16,685 nt of DNA. It comes from a bacterium. GTDB lineage: Bacteria; Patescibacteriota; Minisyncoccia; Minisyncoccales; PEYH01. Of the stretch, positions 1 through 7,692 are shown one piece after another. A program made the translations under genes and the position numbers. Location: the NCBI GenBank assembly GCA_021163545.1, contig JAGGTU010000033.1:1-16685 (forward strand). Reading direction: 5' to 3'. The notes below the pieces were generated by a model, which made no database searches, had not been told where the DNA came from, and was given only the letters and a program-made list of their open reading frames with translations. Each line of letters begins with the position of its first letter. Within the stretch, counting starts at the first letter, position 1.

Positions 1-1226
1 ACATTGGGAAGGAGAGGAGTATTATAATATACATGCCACTCATCTAAATAGGGAGTGGAATGAACATCTAATGTTTCAAAGGTGGCTTTGATTTTTAGTT
101 TTGAATATGTCGAAACATCTAAAGAAGATAGGTTCACAGGAGATTCTTCAAATCCAACAGAATTGCCCGGCAGATCTGATTCAGGAATCAAAACCCAATC
201 GCCATTTTCATCTTGATAAAGAATTTGGTAGGTGATGCTTGTATAATCATCCTTAACATCAACAAATTCAAAACTTGACCAATTTACAAGATTCTCTGGA
301 GCAATTGCAGCAGAGACTAAATAACCCGAGGTTACATAATAACCTGCTTCTTCCTTTAATCTTACCTGACCTTCTTTAATTTCTACATTCTGGTATTCTG
401 AGACCTTAGAGAAATTATTGAAATCATCATCGAAACTTTCTTGAGCTCGTGTTTCAATTGAAAGGGTGCTTAACAAATCAATTGCAAAACTTGCCTCGGT
501 TAACTCTCCTTCATAAACACTTAAATGAGGCTTTATAGGATTGGCAATCTCTGTGCGAGAATAAGTTCTTTGAGTTGAATATCCTGATTTAGTCACCCAT
601 ACTTGATACGCTTCTGTGGAAGTAGGAGCGCCGGGTAAAAGTAAATTACCATAATCATCTGTCAAATAAGTAGCATCTATTGAAGGTGAGACTTGATCAT
701 TTTTAACTCTAACCTCAGCTTGGGAAACCGGCTCTCCTGAGGCATTTAAAACTGTAATTAATAAAGTTCCTCCGCCTTCTGTTGTTTCAATGCCTTTTGG
801 AGAAATGTCTGAAATCAAACTTACCTCACCCCCAATCATTGCAGGCCAAGAAACTTTTACCTTTGCCCTTTTGTAATCAGAAGGTATAGGATCATCTGGG
901 GCTACTCCATCAAAAGGATCATCAATATAAATAATGGTGGTCTTGATAGTAAATTCTATTCCATTGACTGTCCTTGTTTCAGTTTGTGGAATTTCACCTT
1001 GAGGAATTCCCCCAATTGTTCCAACATCCTTATAGGGTAGATTTCTTATTTCTTCCATTCTTTGATTTGCCAAAAATAAAGCTGTCGCTCTTGCTTTTGA
1101 TTGAATAAGAATCTTCATACCTGCTACAAAGGCTCCAACAATACCCGCAAAGATAATCACGATCAAAAAAACCCCAATTAAGGCTTCAAGTAAAGTAAAC
1201 CCTTTTTTACATTTTGCATTTTGCAT
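1..1226 (-). CDS. Long type IV pilin-like protein (pseudopilin/minor pilin), 3' end missing
   Basis: The gene is open from an ATG at 1226 to the left edge, giving 408 codons with no stop, so the C-terminus lies outside the window. Residues 7-33 are a class III prepilin signal: two Lys, Gly9/Phe10 as the probable prepilin peptidase site, Glu at mature position 5 (E14), then a hydrophobic helix. Ordinary pilins have about 130-200 residues, so this one is at least twice as long. Residues about 154-225 look like a carboxypeptidase-regulatory-like beta sandwich (ASGEPVSQAEV, then DDYGNLLLPG). Residues about 285-408 look like a second beta-rich domain ending in YLDEWHVYY. The stalk helix should anchor the protein in the membrane or pilus with the large part outside the cell. 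It starts 6 nt after the pilC stop, so it is probably in the same operon. Its role as a minor tip pilin or adhesin is inferred. Confidence 0.88.
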   Translation of the reverse strand, partial: MQNAKCKKGFTLLEALIGVFLIVIIFAGIVGAFVAGMKILIQSKARATALFLANQRMEEIRNLPYKDVGTIGGIPQGEIPQTETRTVNGIEFTIKTTIIYIDDPFDGVAPDDPIPSDYKRAKVKVSWPAMIGGEVSLISDISPKGIETTEGGGTLLITVLNASGEPVSQAEVRVKNDQVSPSIDATYLTDDYGNLLLPGAPTSTEAYQVWVTKSGYSTQRTYSRTEIANPIKPHLSVYEGELTEASFAIDLLSTLSIETRAQESFDDDFNNFSKVSEYQNVEIKEGQVRLKEEAGYYVTSGYLVSAAIAPENLVNWSSFEFVDVKDDYTSITYQILYQDENGDWVLIPESDLPGNSVGFEESPVNLSSLDVSTYSKLKIKATFETLDVHSTPYLDEWHVYYNTPLLPN

Positions 1227-1230
1227 TTTA
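1209..1230 (-). repeat. 7-nt tandem repeat carrying the pilin start codon
   Basis: On the minus strand the unit TGCAAAA is repeated, giving three ATG triplets 7 nt apart at 1226, 1219 and 1212. Only the first is in frame with the prepilin signal. The second opens the +1 frame and the third is followed at once by a TAA. The repeat therefore codes for the first residues (MQNAK) of the pilin. Confidence 0.6.
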
Positions 1231-1232
1231 GA

Positions 1233-2441
1233 TTATAACGCTCCCATCATCGAGTAGATAGGTTTAATCATTGAAATAGCAAAAATAGCAATCACTCCAC
1301 CAATCAATAAAAGCAAAATAGGCTCAATAATTGAAGAAAGGTTTTGAGTGGTATTGGTTACTTCCTCCTCTAGAAAATCTGCCAACTTTGCAAGAATTTC
1401 TGAAGTTTGTCCTGTTTCTTCTCCGACTTGAATCATCTGAACAAATACCGGGGGATAAATTTCAGGGAATTGCTCTAATACCTCAGAAAGCTTTTTCCCT
1501 TTTTTTACCTCCTCTCTTGCTTTCTGCAGGCTCTTTTTAAAGAGATCGTTGGAAACCGTTTTTGAGGTAATATCGAGAGCCTCAACAATAGAAACACCTC
1601 CTTGAATCAAGGAGCTTAAAGTCCGAGCCACATATGCGGTATTTATTTTTCTTATAAGTCCGGAAATTAAAGGAATTTTTAAAAGAATCCTATCGATAAC
1701 TCTCCTTGTGGGCCTTTTTTTCATCGCAACAATTAATGAACAAGGCAAAGCAATTATTACAAGAATAACTAAATACCAATATTGAGCTAAAGTATTGCCG
1801 GTATTAATAACAAATTGTGTTATTTTTGGCAACTCTATTTCTAATGTTTCGAAGGCAGCGCTTAGCTGTGGTACTACCTTAATCAGCATTATTATTCCGA
1901 TAAGAATCATCGCTGACACAACAATAGCTGGATACATTAGCGCTCCCTTGACTTTAGACCTTACTCTATGACTTCTCTCCAGATGAAAAGCTAAAACTTT
2001 TAAGGAGTCACTTAAGGTGCCGGTTTTTTCTCCTACACGAACCATACTACAATAAAGCTCGGGAAAAATTTTAGGATGTTTTTGAATGGCGGCAGAGAAG
2101 TTTTCTCCTTTAATAATATCATCTTCTATCTGATGCAAAACTTTTTTGAAATATTTATTTGTTGTTTGTTTGGCAAGTGTGCGAATGGCTCGAGGTAAAG
2201 CTACTCCTGCGCTTATCATAACTTCTAAATTTCTGGTGAACATTAGTTTTTGAGCAAGAGGAACGGTTCTTAACAAAGGTAAGGAAAATTTTAGTCTTTT
2301 CTCTTTTTTAACATCGGCAGAAATTAAAATATAACCTTGCGATCGCAAGATATGGGCTAAATCTTTCAAATCTTTGGCAGGCATTTTTCCTTTTTTAGTC
2401 TGGCCTGATAAAGATTTTGCAATATAAGTGTATTGGGGCAT
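1233..2441 (-). CDS. pilC: Type IV pilus platform protein PilC (GspF family)
   Basis: This 402-residue protein has the normal length and layout of the inner-membrane platform of type IV pili and type II secretion, which couples the PilB ATPase to pilin assembly. Two T2SSF domains are visible. The first (about 60-185) contains VGEKTG at 136-141, and the second (about 262-385) contains VGEETG at 339-344. Hydrophobic segments lie at about 168-192, 222-240 and 371-395, matching the usual three membrane helices. The ATG at 2441 is 3 nt after the pilB stop and the upstream GGA is only a weak ribosome site, so coupling to pilB translation is likely. No motif is missing. The only oddity is that the next gene is one very long pilin and not a small major pilin. 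Confidence 0.96.
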   Translation of the reverse strand: MPQYTYIAKSLSGQTKKGKMPAKDLKDLAHILRSQGYILISADVKKEKRLKFSLPLLRTVPLAQKLMFTRNLEVMISAGVALPRAIRTLAKQTTNKYFKKVLHQIEDDIIKGENFSAAIQKHPKIFPELYCSMVRVGEKTGTLSDSLKVLAFHLERSHRVRSKVKGALMYPAIVVSAMILIGIIMLIKVVPQLSAAFETLEIELPKITQFVINTGNTLAQYWYLVILVIIALPCSLIVAMKKRPTRRVIDRILLKIPLISGLIRKINTAYVARTLSSLIQGGVSIVEALDITSKTVSNDLFKKSLQKAREEVKKGKKLSEVLEQFPEIYPPVFVQMIQVGEETGQTSEILAKLADFLEEEVTNTTQNLSSIIEPILLLLIGGVIAIFAISMIKPIYSMMGAL

Positions 2442-2444
2442 ATT

Positions 2445-4193
2445 TTATTCCATAATAACCCTTAGAACTTCTTCAATTGTTGTTATCCCTTGAGCTGCTT
2501 TTACAAACCCATCTTCAACCATTGTGATCATTCCTTCTTTTAAAGCTCTTTCTTGAATCGCATCTGAGGTAGCATTTTGGGTAATAAGTTTTTTTATGCT
2601 CTCTGTCACAGGTAAAACTTCGAAAATCCCTATTCGTCCTTTGTAACCCTCTGGGCAGGCTTTTGTCGGCTTTGGTTCGAAAAAAGTTACATCTTTAATA
2701 GTACCTTTTTTCTTCAAAATTCCTTCTTCTTTTAAAATGTTCTCCACTCTTTTTAAATCGCAGTATTTAGAAATTTGTTCAATTTGGGACTCATTAAGAT
2801 GATATTCTTTTTTACCCTCACACAATCTTCTTACTAATCTCTGAGCTAAAATTACATTTAAAGTTGAGGCAATTAAAAACGGCTCTACTTTCATATCAAT
2901 TAAACGGGGAATGGCGCCTGCAGCATTATTAGTATGCAAAGTGGATAAAACAAGATGGCCGGTTAGAGCTGCATTCACTGCCAAGGCTGCAGTTTCATTA
3001 TCTCTTATTTCCCCCACCATAATAATGTCTGGATCCTGTCTCAATAAAGCACGTAAACCGTTGGCAAAGGTTAAGCCAATATCTGGTCTGACTTGGGTTT
3101 GGTTTACTCTTGGCATCCTGTATTCTATGGGGTCCTCAATTGTGGAGATGTTCACCTCTGGAGTATTTAAAATTTCTATCATTGAATAAAGGGTGGTTGT
3201 TTTACCAGAACCTGTGGGGCCACAAACAAGAATCATGCCTGTAGGCCTTCTTAGAGCTGTTTGAATATCTTCCAGTGCCTTTCCTCTTAGCCCTAATTCC
3301 TCTAGACTGTATCCTTTTGCTTCCTCTGCTAAAAGCCTCATGACTACTTTTTCTCCATTTAAGACTGGGAGTATTGAGACCCTCACTGAATATTTATCGC
3401 CGTTTGTTTCAAATTTGAACCGTCCATCTTGCGGGAGACGATGTTCGTCAAGTTTCAGGTTAGAGAGCACTTTAATTCTAGCAACAATGCCTGGCGCAAC
3501 TTGTTTTGGAAGGGTCATCGCATCTCTTAGGACCCCATCTATTCTATATCTTACCAATACCTCCTTTTCCATTGGCTCAATATGAATATCTGAGGCTCGA
3601 TCCAAAACTGCATGTTTTAACAATGAATCAACTATTTTTATCACTGGAATTTCTTGGGCAATTTTTTCCAATTCTTCTTTTTCGGTAGTCTCTTCTTTAA
3701 TTTGTTTTGTTTTGACACCTTCTGCTTCTTTTTTAATAAGCTCTGCAAATTCTGCCCCAAGAGTTTTTCTATATTGAGCCAAAACATTTTTAATGCTCTC
3801 TGGTGTAGTAAGTCTAGGTAGAATTCTTAAATTTGATTTTTTCTTAATAAACTCTATTGTTTGAAGGTCTTCTGGATCTAGCATTGCAACCTCTAAATCT
3901 TTACCCTTTTTTCTAAAGGCAACAATATTATGCGCTCTTGCTATTGGTTCTGGAATAATCTCTAAAACCTCTTTGGGCACTATTTCTTTTTCGAGATTAA
4001 TAAAAGGAATGCCCAAAATATAGGCTTTTAGTCGAATAAGGTCTTCTTGGGAGACTAAGCCTTCGTTTAATAAAACCTCCTCAAATTTCTTGCCTGTTTG
4101 CTTGGCTTTAGCTTCAACTCTTTTTATTGCGTCTTCTTTAACAAGACCTGAATCAACCAAAAAAAGTTTTAATTGTCCTTCCTCAACTCTCAT
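2445..4193 (-). CDS. pilB: Type IV pilus assembly ATPase PilB (GspE family)
   Basis: This 582-residue cytoplasmic hexameric ATPase powers pilus extension. An N-terminal MshEN-like region covers about 1-150. The motor domain has Walker A GPTGSGKT at 325-332, the Asp box around STIEDPIEYR at 350-359, Walker B DPDIIMVGE at 387-395 and the His box TGHLVLSTLH at 411-420. All catalytic motifs are intact. The C-terminal zinc element, usually two CxxC pairs, is degenerate: only C458 (RRLCEGKK), C478 and C513 (KACPEGYKGR) remain. The start overlaps the end of the response regulator gene by 11 nt, and no Shine-Dalgarno is visible, which suggests translational coupling. No pilT-type retraction ATPase is seen here. 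The extension ATPase call is firm because of the MshEN-type N-terminus and the pilC neighbour. Confidence 0.97.
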   Translation of the reverse strand: MRVEEGQLKLFLVDSGLVKEDAIKRVEAKAKQTGKKFEEVLLNEGLVSQEDLIRLKAYILGIPFINLEKEIVPKEVLEIIPEPIARAHNIVAFRKKGKDLEVAMLDPEDLQTIEFIKKKSNLRILPRLTTPESIKNVLAQYRKTLGAEFAELIKKEAEGVKTKQIKEETTEKEELEKIAQEIPVIKIVDSLLKHAVLDRASDIHIEPMEKEVLVRYRIDGVLRDAMTLPKQVAPGIVARIKVLSNLKLDEHRLPQDGRFKFETNGDKYSVRVSILPVLNGEKVVMRLLAEEAKGYSLEELGLRGKALEDIQTALRRPTGMILVCGPTGSGKTTTLYSMIEILNTPEVNISTIEDPIEYRMPRVNQTQVRPDIGLTFANGLRALLRQDPDIIMVGEIRDNETAALAVNAALTGHLVLSTLHTNNAAGAIPRLIDMKVEPFLIASTLNVILAQRLVRRLCEGKKEYHLNESQIEQISKYCDLKRVENILKEEGILKKKGTIKDVTFFEPKPTKACPEGYKGRIGIFEVLPVTESIKKLITQNATSDAIQERALKEGMITMVEDGFVKAAQGITTIEEVLRVIME

Positions 4194-4560
4194 GTTCTAA
4201 AGTTTTTTTAACTTTTTCTGCTATCTCCTCTAAACTATAATTTGCTTTTACAAGATAAGCGGTGGCGCCCAATTCTATGGCTTTTTCTACATCCTTGATG
4301 TTTTCAAGATTTGTAAGAATAACGACAGGAATGTTTTTTGTGTTTTTATCTTCCTTGAGCTTTTTTAATAGTTCAAGGCCATGCAGGCGGGGCAAAATTA
4401 AGTCAAGTAAAATCAAGTCAGGCAAGTTTTCTTTGGCAAGACGGAGTCCTGTTTGACCATCTACAGCGCTTATAACTTCAAACCCTTTTTCTCTCAAAAG
4501 ATCGCCCAAGGACTTTTGAAGGGCAGATTCGTCTTCTATAAAAAGTATTTTTTGAGCCAT
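4183..4560 (-). CDS. Single-domain (CheY-like) response regulator
   Basis: This is a receiver domain of 125 residues with no output domain. The acidic pocket is D10/E11, the phospho-acceptor is D53 (LLDLILP), T83 is the switch Thr, and K105 is the conserved Lys in AYLVKAN. The reading frame stays open upstream to 4611, but that extension would overlap the kinase gene and adds a non-receiver leader. The ATG at 4560, 4 nt after the kinase stop, gives a standard CheY-like start (MAQKILFIEDE). It should take phosphate from the kinase encoded just upstream. With no DNA-binding part it must act by protein contact. The 11-nt overlap with pilB points to the pilus machinery as a possible target, but this is inference. 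Confidence 0.93.
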   Translation of the reverse strand: MAQKILFIEDESALQKSLGDLLREKGFEVISAVDGQTGLRLAKENLPDLILLDLILPRLHGLELLKKLKEDKNTKNIPVVILTNLENIKDVEKAIELGATAYLVKANYSLEEIAEKVKKTLEHES

Positions 4561-4564
4561 ATTT

Positions 4565-5506
4565 TTAAGTTTTAATTGGTAAAGAAATATAAAAAGTTGA
4601 ACCTTTGCCAAGTTTTGTTTTATACCAAACCTTCCCTCCTAATTTTTTTACAACTTCTTTCACAATATAAAGACCTAACCCTGTTCCTCGTGTATTAATT
4701 TGAGTTGCATTTGATCCTCGATAAAATTTTTGAAAAAGATATTTTTGATCTTGTTTTGAAATTCCAATGCCTGTATCTGCAACTGCAATTATTATTCTCT
4801 TTGGCTCTCTTTTAAGAGAAATTTTTACTTTCCCTTGGGGTTTATTGTAAGTAATTGCATTATTGACAAGATTTTCTAAGACAGTCTTTAGCATTGTTCT
4901 ATTTGTAGCAAGTACGACAGGTTCTTCTAAACTCTCAGTTTCTATTTGAATATTAGAAGCATCTGCAAAGGCCCTGTGGCTTCTTATAACTTCTTCTATT
5001 AGTTCATTTAAAGAGAATTTTTCCTGAATTTTGAACACGCCGTTTTCTCTAAGCCTTGCTACGATTAATAAGTCATTAAGCAGATTTTCTAATCTTTGAC
5101 TATTGTCTTTTATAATACTATAATATTCTTTGTTCTCTTCTGTGGATTCTTCTCGTCCAATCAAAAATTCTGCTGCCCATTTTAGATTGGTGAGAGGAGT
5201 GCGCAATTGATGGGAGACTATATCAATAAATTCCTCTTTAACTTTGTTAACTTGAGCTAGTTCTTCCAACCCTCTTGTAATTGAAAAAGAAATAACAAAC
5301 CAAATTACAGCAATAACTAAAGTGCCCAAAGCAACAATTCTTGGGTCTTCAATATATCTGCTGCCCAAAAGATAAAAATAAATGCAACTTAAGATATTCA
5401 CCGCTCCCATTAAAATAAAAAGAAAGCTTGGACATTCCCAAAGAGGAAGATCGTATTTTTCACATCCCAAAAAATAGGTAATTTTTTTAGAAATTTTTCT
5501 TAACAT
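4565..5506 (-). CDS. Membrane sensor histidine kinase
   Basis: This 313-residue kinase has two hydrophobic helices at about 28-48 and 57-76 joined by a loop of only about 8 residues, so it has no large extracellular sensor domain. The HisKA box (DIVSHQLRTP) puts the phosphorylated residue at H99. The HATPase domain follows with the N box (ENLVNNAITYN), G1 (ADTGIGIS), F box (LFQKFYRG) and G2 (GTGLGLYIV). It is the first gene of the pilus operon and probably phosphorylates the response regulator encoded 4 nt downstream. The signal may come from within the membrane or from partner proteins. The start ATG at 5506 sits 7 nt after a -10 element, so the transcript may be leaderless. HisKA class by motif: high certainty. 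Partnership: strong inference from position. Confidence 0.95.
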   Translation of the reverse strand: MLRKISKKITYFLGCEKYDLPLWECPSFLFILMGAVNILSCIYFYLLGSRYIEDPRIVALGTLVIAVIWFVISFSITRGLEELAQVNKVKEEFIDIVSHQLRTPLTNLKWAAEFLIGREESTEENKEYYSIIKDNSQRLENLLNDLLIVARLRENGVFKIQEKFSLNELIEEVIRSHRAFADASNIQIETESLEEPVVLATNRTMLKTVLENLVNNAITYNKPQGKVKISLKREPKRIIIAVADTGIGISKQDQKYLFQKFYRGSNATQINTRGTGLGLYIVKEVVKKLGGKVWYKTKLGKGSTFYISLPIKT

Positions 5507-5513
5507 TTTCTTT

Positions 5514-5543
5514 ATTTTATCACAAATTTCATATTTACAACAA
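5514..5543 (-). promoter_or_regulatory. Probable leaderless promoter of the kinase-pilus operon
   Basis: On the minus strand a -35-like TTGTTG (5543-5538), an 18-nt spacer and a -10 TAAAAT (5519-5514) precede the kinase ATG at 5506 by 7 nt. Transcription would then begin at or next to the A of the start codon. This is seen by eye only; no start site is known. Confidence 0.55.
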
Positions 5544-5574
5544 CACGAAATTTTATTAAACTATGACTTGAGAG

Positions 5575-5645
5575 CGGGGTGTGGTGTAATGGCAGCACGA
5601 GGCCTTTGGGAGGCTTTAGTCCCGGTTCAAATCCGGGCACCCCGA
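5575..5645 (+). tRNA. tRNA-Pro (anticodon UGG)
   Basis: A full cloverleaf folds. The acceptor CGGGGTG (5575-5581) pairs with CACCCCG (5638-5644). The D stem is GTG/CAC with a 9-nt loop, the anticodon stem is AGGCC/GGCTT with loop TTTGGGA, and the T stem is CCCGG/CCGGG with loop TTCAAAT. The anticodon is TGG (5607-5609). C1:G72, A73 and G37 are the usual bacterial proline features. CCA is not encoded, so the 3' end must be finished by the CCA-adding enzyme. Confidence 0.96.
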
Positions 5646-5656
5646 AAACAATATAA

Positions 5657-5729
5657 GCGGGAGTAGTTCAGTTGGTAGAACGTCTCCCTTCCAAGGAGAA
5701 GGTCGCGGGTTCGAGTCCCGTCTCCCGCT
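5657..5729 (+). tRNA. tRNA-Gly (anticodon UCC)
   Basis: The acceptor GCGGGAG (5657-5663) pairs with CTCCCGC (5722-5728), and the discriminator is T. The anticodon stem TCTCC/GGAGA carries loop CTTCCAA with anticodon TCC (5690-5692). The T arm is GCGGG/CCCGT. CCA is not encoded. It lies 11 nt after tRNA-Pro and is probably cotranscribed with it. A short 6-bp hairpin overlapping its last bases (5728-5742) is followed by TTTCTTT. Confidence 0.96.
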
Positions 5730-5753
5730 CTCTTGTAGAGAGTTTCTTTAAAT

Positions 5754-5784
5754 GAAAACTGGCCCAATAATTGGGCCAGTTTTC
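5754..5784. terminator. Bidirectional Rho-independent terminator
   Basis: A perfect 14-bp stem, GAAAACTGGCCCAA with its complement, closes a TAA loop. The outer AAAA/TTTT ends give a U-tract on both strands. It sits between the plus-strand tRNA pair and the converging minus-strand HU gene, so it can end both transcripts. Confidence 0.9.
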
Positions 5785-5834
5785 AAACTCAAGCAAACCT
5801 TCTTGACATTTAGACCTGTGCTCGTTCTGTTTGA

Positions 5835-6107
5835 TTATCTTACCTTCTCTTTAAGCCCTTTGCCTGGCTTAAATCTTGGCACCTTCATTGCAGGAATCTT
5901 AATCTCCTCTCCTGTGCGAGGATTTCTTCCAACTCTTGCTTTTCTCTTTGCAACAGTGAAAGTGCCAAAACCTGTCAAAACAACGTCTTGTCCTTTTGCT
6001 AAAGCCTTCCCAATCTCATCTAAAAGAGTATTTAAACACTCGGTGCAATGGGCCTTAGAACATCCTGTCTTTTTGGCTAAAATTTCAACTAAATCTTGCT
6101 TTGTCAT
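5835..6107 (-). CDS. hup: HU-family nucleoid DNA-binding protein
   Basis: This 90-residue protein matches the standard HU/IHF length. The N-terminal helices form the dimer body, and residues about 46-75 form the DNA-bending beta arm with GFGTFTVAKRKARVGRNP and Pro63 of the RNPRTGEEI signature. It bends and compacts DNA as a dimer in the nucleoid. Residues C16, C21 and C24 in the first helical part are unusual for HU, which generally lacks cysteine. The gene is the last of the minus-strand series, 55 nt after rny, and ends at the bidirectional terminator. No clear Shine-Dalgarno is seen. HU is preferred over IHF because of the general sequence and the single copy seen, but paralogues may exist elsewhere. 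Confidence 0.95.
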   Translation of the reverse strand: MTKQDLVEILAKKTGCSKAHCTECLNTLLDEIGKALAKGQDVVLTGFGTFTVAKRKARVGRNPRTGEEIKIPAMKVPRFKPGKGLKEKVR

Positions 6108-6162
6108 ATTTTTAAATTAAATTTGGTTTTTTCGACCTTTAGAATCCCTAATTATTTTAGAT

Positions 6163-7692
6163 TCACCGAGCATACTCAATGACTCTTTTTTCGCGAATTA
6201 CAACAACTTTTATTTCACCAGGGTAATTTAACTCTTCTCTAATTCTCTGAGCAATCTCTTGGGCAAGTTTATAAGCCTGATAGTCGTCTATTTCCTCAGG
6301 ATTAACAAAGACCCTGATTTCTCTTCCTGCTTGAATTGCATAAGCTTTCTCAACCCCTTTAAATGAAAGGGCGATATTCTCTAAATCTTCTAACCTTTTT
6401 AGATAATTTTCAAGAGTATCTTTCCTTGCTCCAGGTCTTGCCCCGGAAATCTGATCGGCTGCCTGTACAATTTGTGCCTCTATAGATTCATAAGGGTATT
6501 CCTCATGATGCGACTTCATTGCATCAATTACTTCTTTTTCTATACCAAATTTCTCTAAAATTTTCATTCCAATTTGGGTATGAGACCCTTCGACTTGTTG
6601 ATCTAAAGCTTTGCCAATATCGTGTAAAAGTCCAGCTTTTTTAGCTACCTTTACATTGGCTCCAAGCTCTGCGGCTATAGCTCCTGCCAAGTGAGCCACT
6701 TCTATGGAGTGGAGAAGAACATTCTGCCCAAAACTTGTTCTAAACTTTAATCTCCCAAGAAGCTCTATTAATTTTGGAGGTAGATCAATCACCCCGGTGT
6801 CATAAGCCGCTGCTTCACCTGCTTTCCTTATTTCTTCTTTTACATCCTCCTCTGTTTTTCTAACTATTTCTTCAATTCTGGCTGGTTGAATCCTACCATC
6901 TTCTATGAGTCTCTCAAGAGCCAATTTAGCTACATACCTTCTTATTGGCGAGAAGCTAGAGAGAACTACAACCTCAGGGGTATCATCTATCACTACCTCA
7001 ACTCCGGTTAATTTTTCAAAAGTTTTAATATTCCTACCCTCTTTACCAATAATTCTTCCTTTCACTTTATCAGAAGGTAAGGTGACTGTGGTTACCGTTG
7101 TCTCTTGGGCTTGTGAGAGAGCATATTTTTGAATGGCGTTTGCTAGGATTTTTTGGGCCCTTTCTTCTAACTCTTTCTTCCCTTCTTCTTCAAGTCTACG
7201 GATTTTTTCTAAAAGTTCTTTCTTAGCAGTTTCTTCCATTCTTTGAATTAACTCCCTTTTTGCTTCTTTTTCTGTCAATCTTGCTACTTTTTCCAGTTTT
7301 TTCTTCTCTTCTTCAATCTTTTTCTCATATTCGGTTTTTAATTTCTCAAGCTCTCCCTCTTTTTCTTGTAATTCCTTCTCTTTTCTAGCTGTAGCAGCAA
7401 TCTTTGCCTGTAATATTTTTTCTCTTTTTGTTAAAAACTTTTCTGCCTCTAATATTTCTTTCCTCCTTTCAGACTCCTCTTTTCTTGCATGTCGAATAAT
7501 CTGATTCGCCCTTAAATGGGCTTTATTTATTATTTTTTCAGCCTCTGCCTTAGCATTTTCTATTTTCTTTTTGAGATTCTGCTCTATTGTCCCTTGGCGT
7601 CGACGTAAAATTGTTGCTCGTGCAAAATAACCTAAGATGGAACCCAAAACAACTCCTAGCAAACCTACTGCTAGAATTGTTTGGTAGGTCAT
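6163..7692 (-). CDS. rny: Ribonuclease Y
   Basis: This membrane-anchored endoribonuclease starts bulk mRNA decay. From the ATG at 7692 it has 509 residues, close to the usual 520. The order is an N-terminal membrane helix (about 4-25), a long charged coiled coil (about 35-195), a KH RNA-binding domain with GRIIGKEGR at 212-220, and an HD metal-dependent nuclease domain with the diagnostic LLHDIGKA (H357, D358) followed by HHEE near 395-398. The frame is open to a TTG at 7722, but the ATG gives the short N-terminus typical of the family. All key residues are present. It lies downstream of clpP with an 113-nt gap, so it may have its own promoter, although I could not pick one with confidence. 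Confidence 0.95.
   Translation of the reverse strand: MTYQTILAVGLLGVVLGSILGYFARATILRRRQGTIEQNLKKKIENAKAEAEKIINKAHLRANQIIRHARKEESERRKEILEAEKFLTKREKILQAKIAATARKEKELQEKEGELEKLKTEYEKKIEEEKKKLEKVARLTEKEAKRELIQRMEETAKKELLEKIRRLEEEGKKELEERAQKILANAIQKYALSQAQETTVTTVTLPSDKVKGRIIGKEGRNIKTFEKLTGVEVVIDDTPEVVVLSSFSPIRRYVAKLALERLIEDGRIQPARIEEIVRKTEEDVKEEIRKAGEAAAYDTGVIDLPPKLIELLGRLKFRTSFGQNVLLHSIEVAHLAGAIAAELGANVKVAKKAGLLHDIGKALDQQVEGSHTQIGMKILEKFGIEKEVIDAMKSHHEEYPYESIEAQIVQAADQISGARPGARKDTLENYLKRLEDLENIALSFKGVEKAYAIQAGREIRVFVNPEEIDDYQAYKLAQEIAQRIREELNYPGEIKVVVIREKRVIEYAR

Noticed and set aside
2445..2830. PilB as a decaying pseudogene because of missing cysteines
   Set aside because: The full-length frame and every ATPase motif are intact, so loss of the zinc element alone does not indicate decay.
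2911..3189. Plus-strand open frame inside pilB
   Set aside because: It lies opposite the conserved Walker and His boxes of pilB and has no family resemblance, so it is a shadow frame.
4183..4185. UGA recoding as in Gracilibacteria or Absconditabacteria
   Set aside because: TGA ends the response regulator, hppA and HTH genes at sensible positions, and no in-frame TGA interrupts a conserved domain.
4561..4611. A 17-residue N-terminal extension of the response regulator
   Set aside because: It would overlap the kinase gene and adds sequence outside the receiver fold. The ATG at 4560 gives a standard start 4 nt after the kinase stop.
5752..6120. Plus-strand open frame across the terminator and the HU gene
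   Set aside because: It starts within the terminator and is antisense to a clear HU gene.
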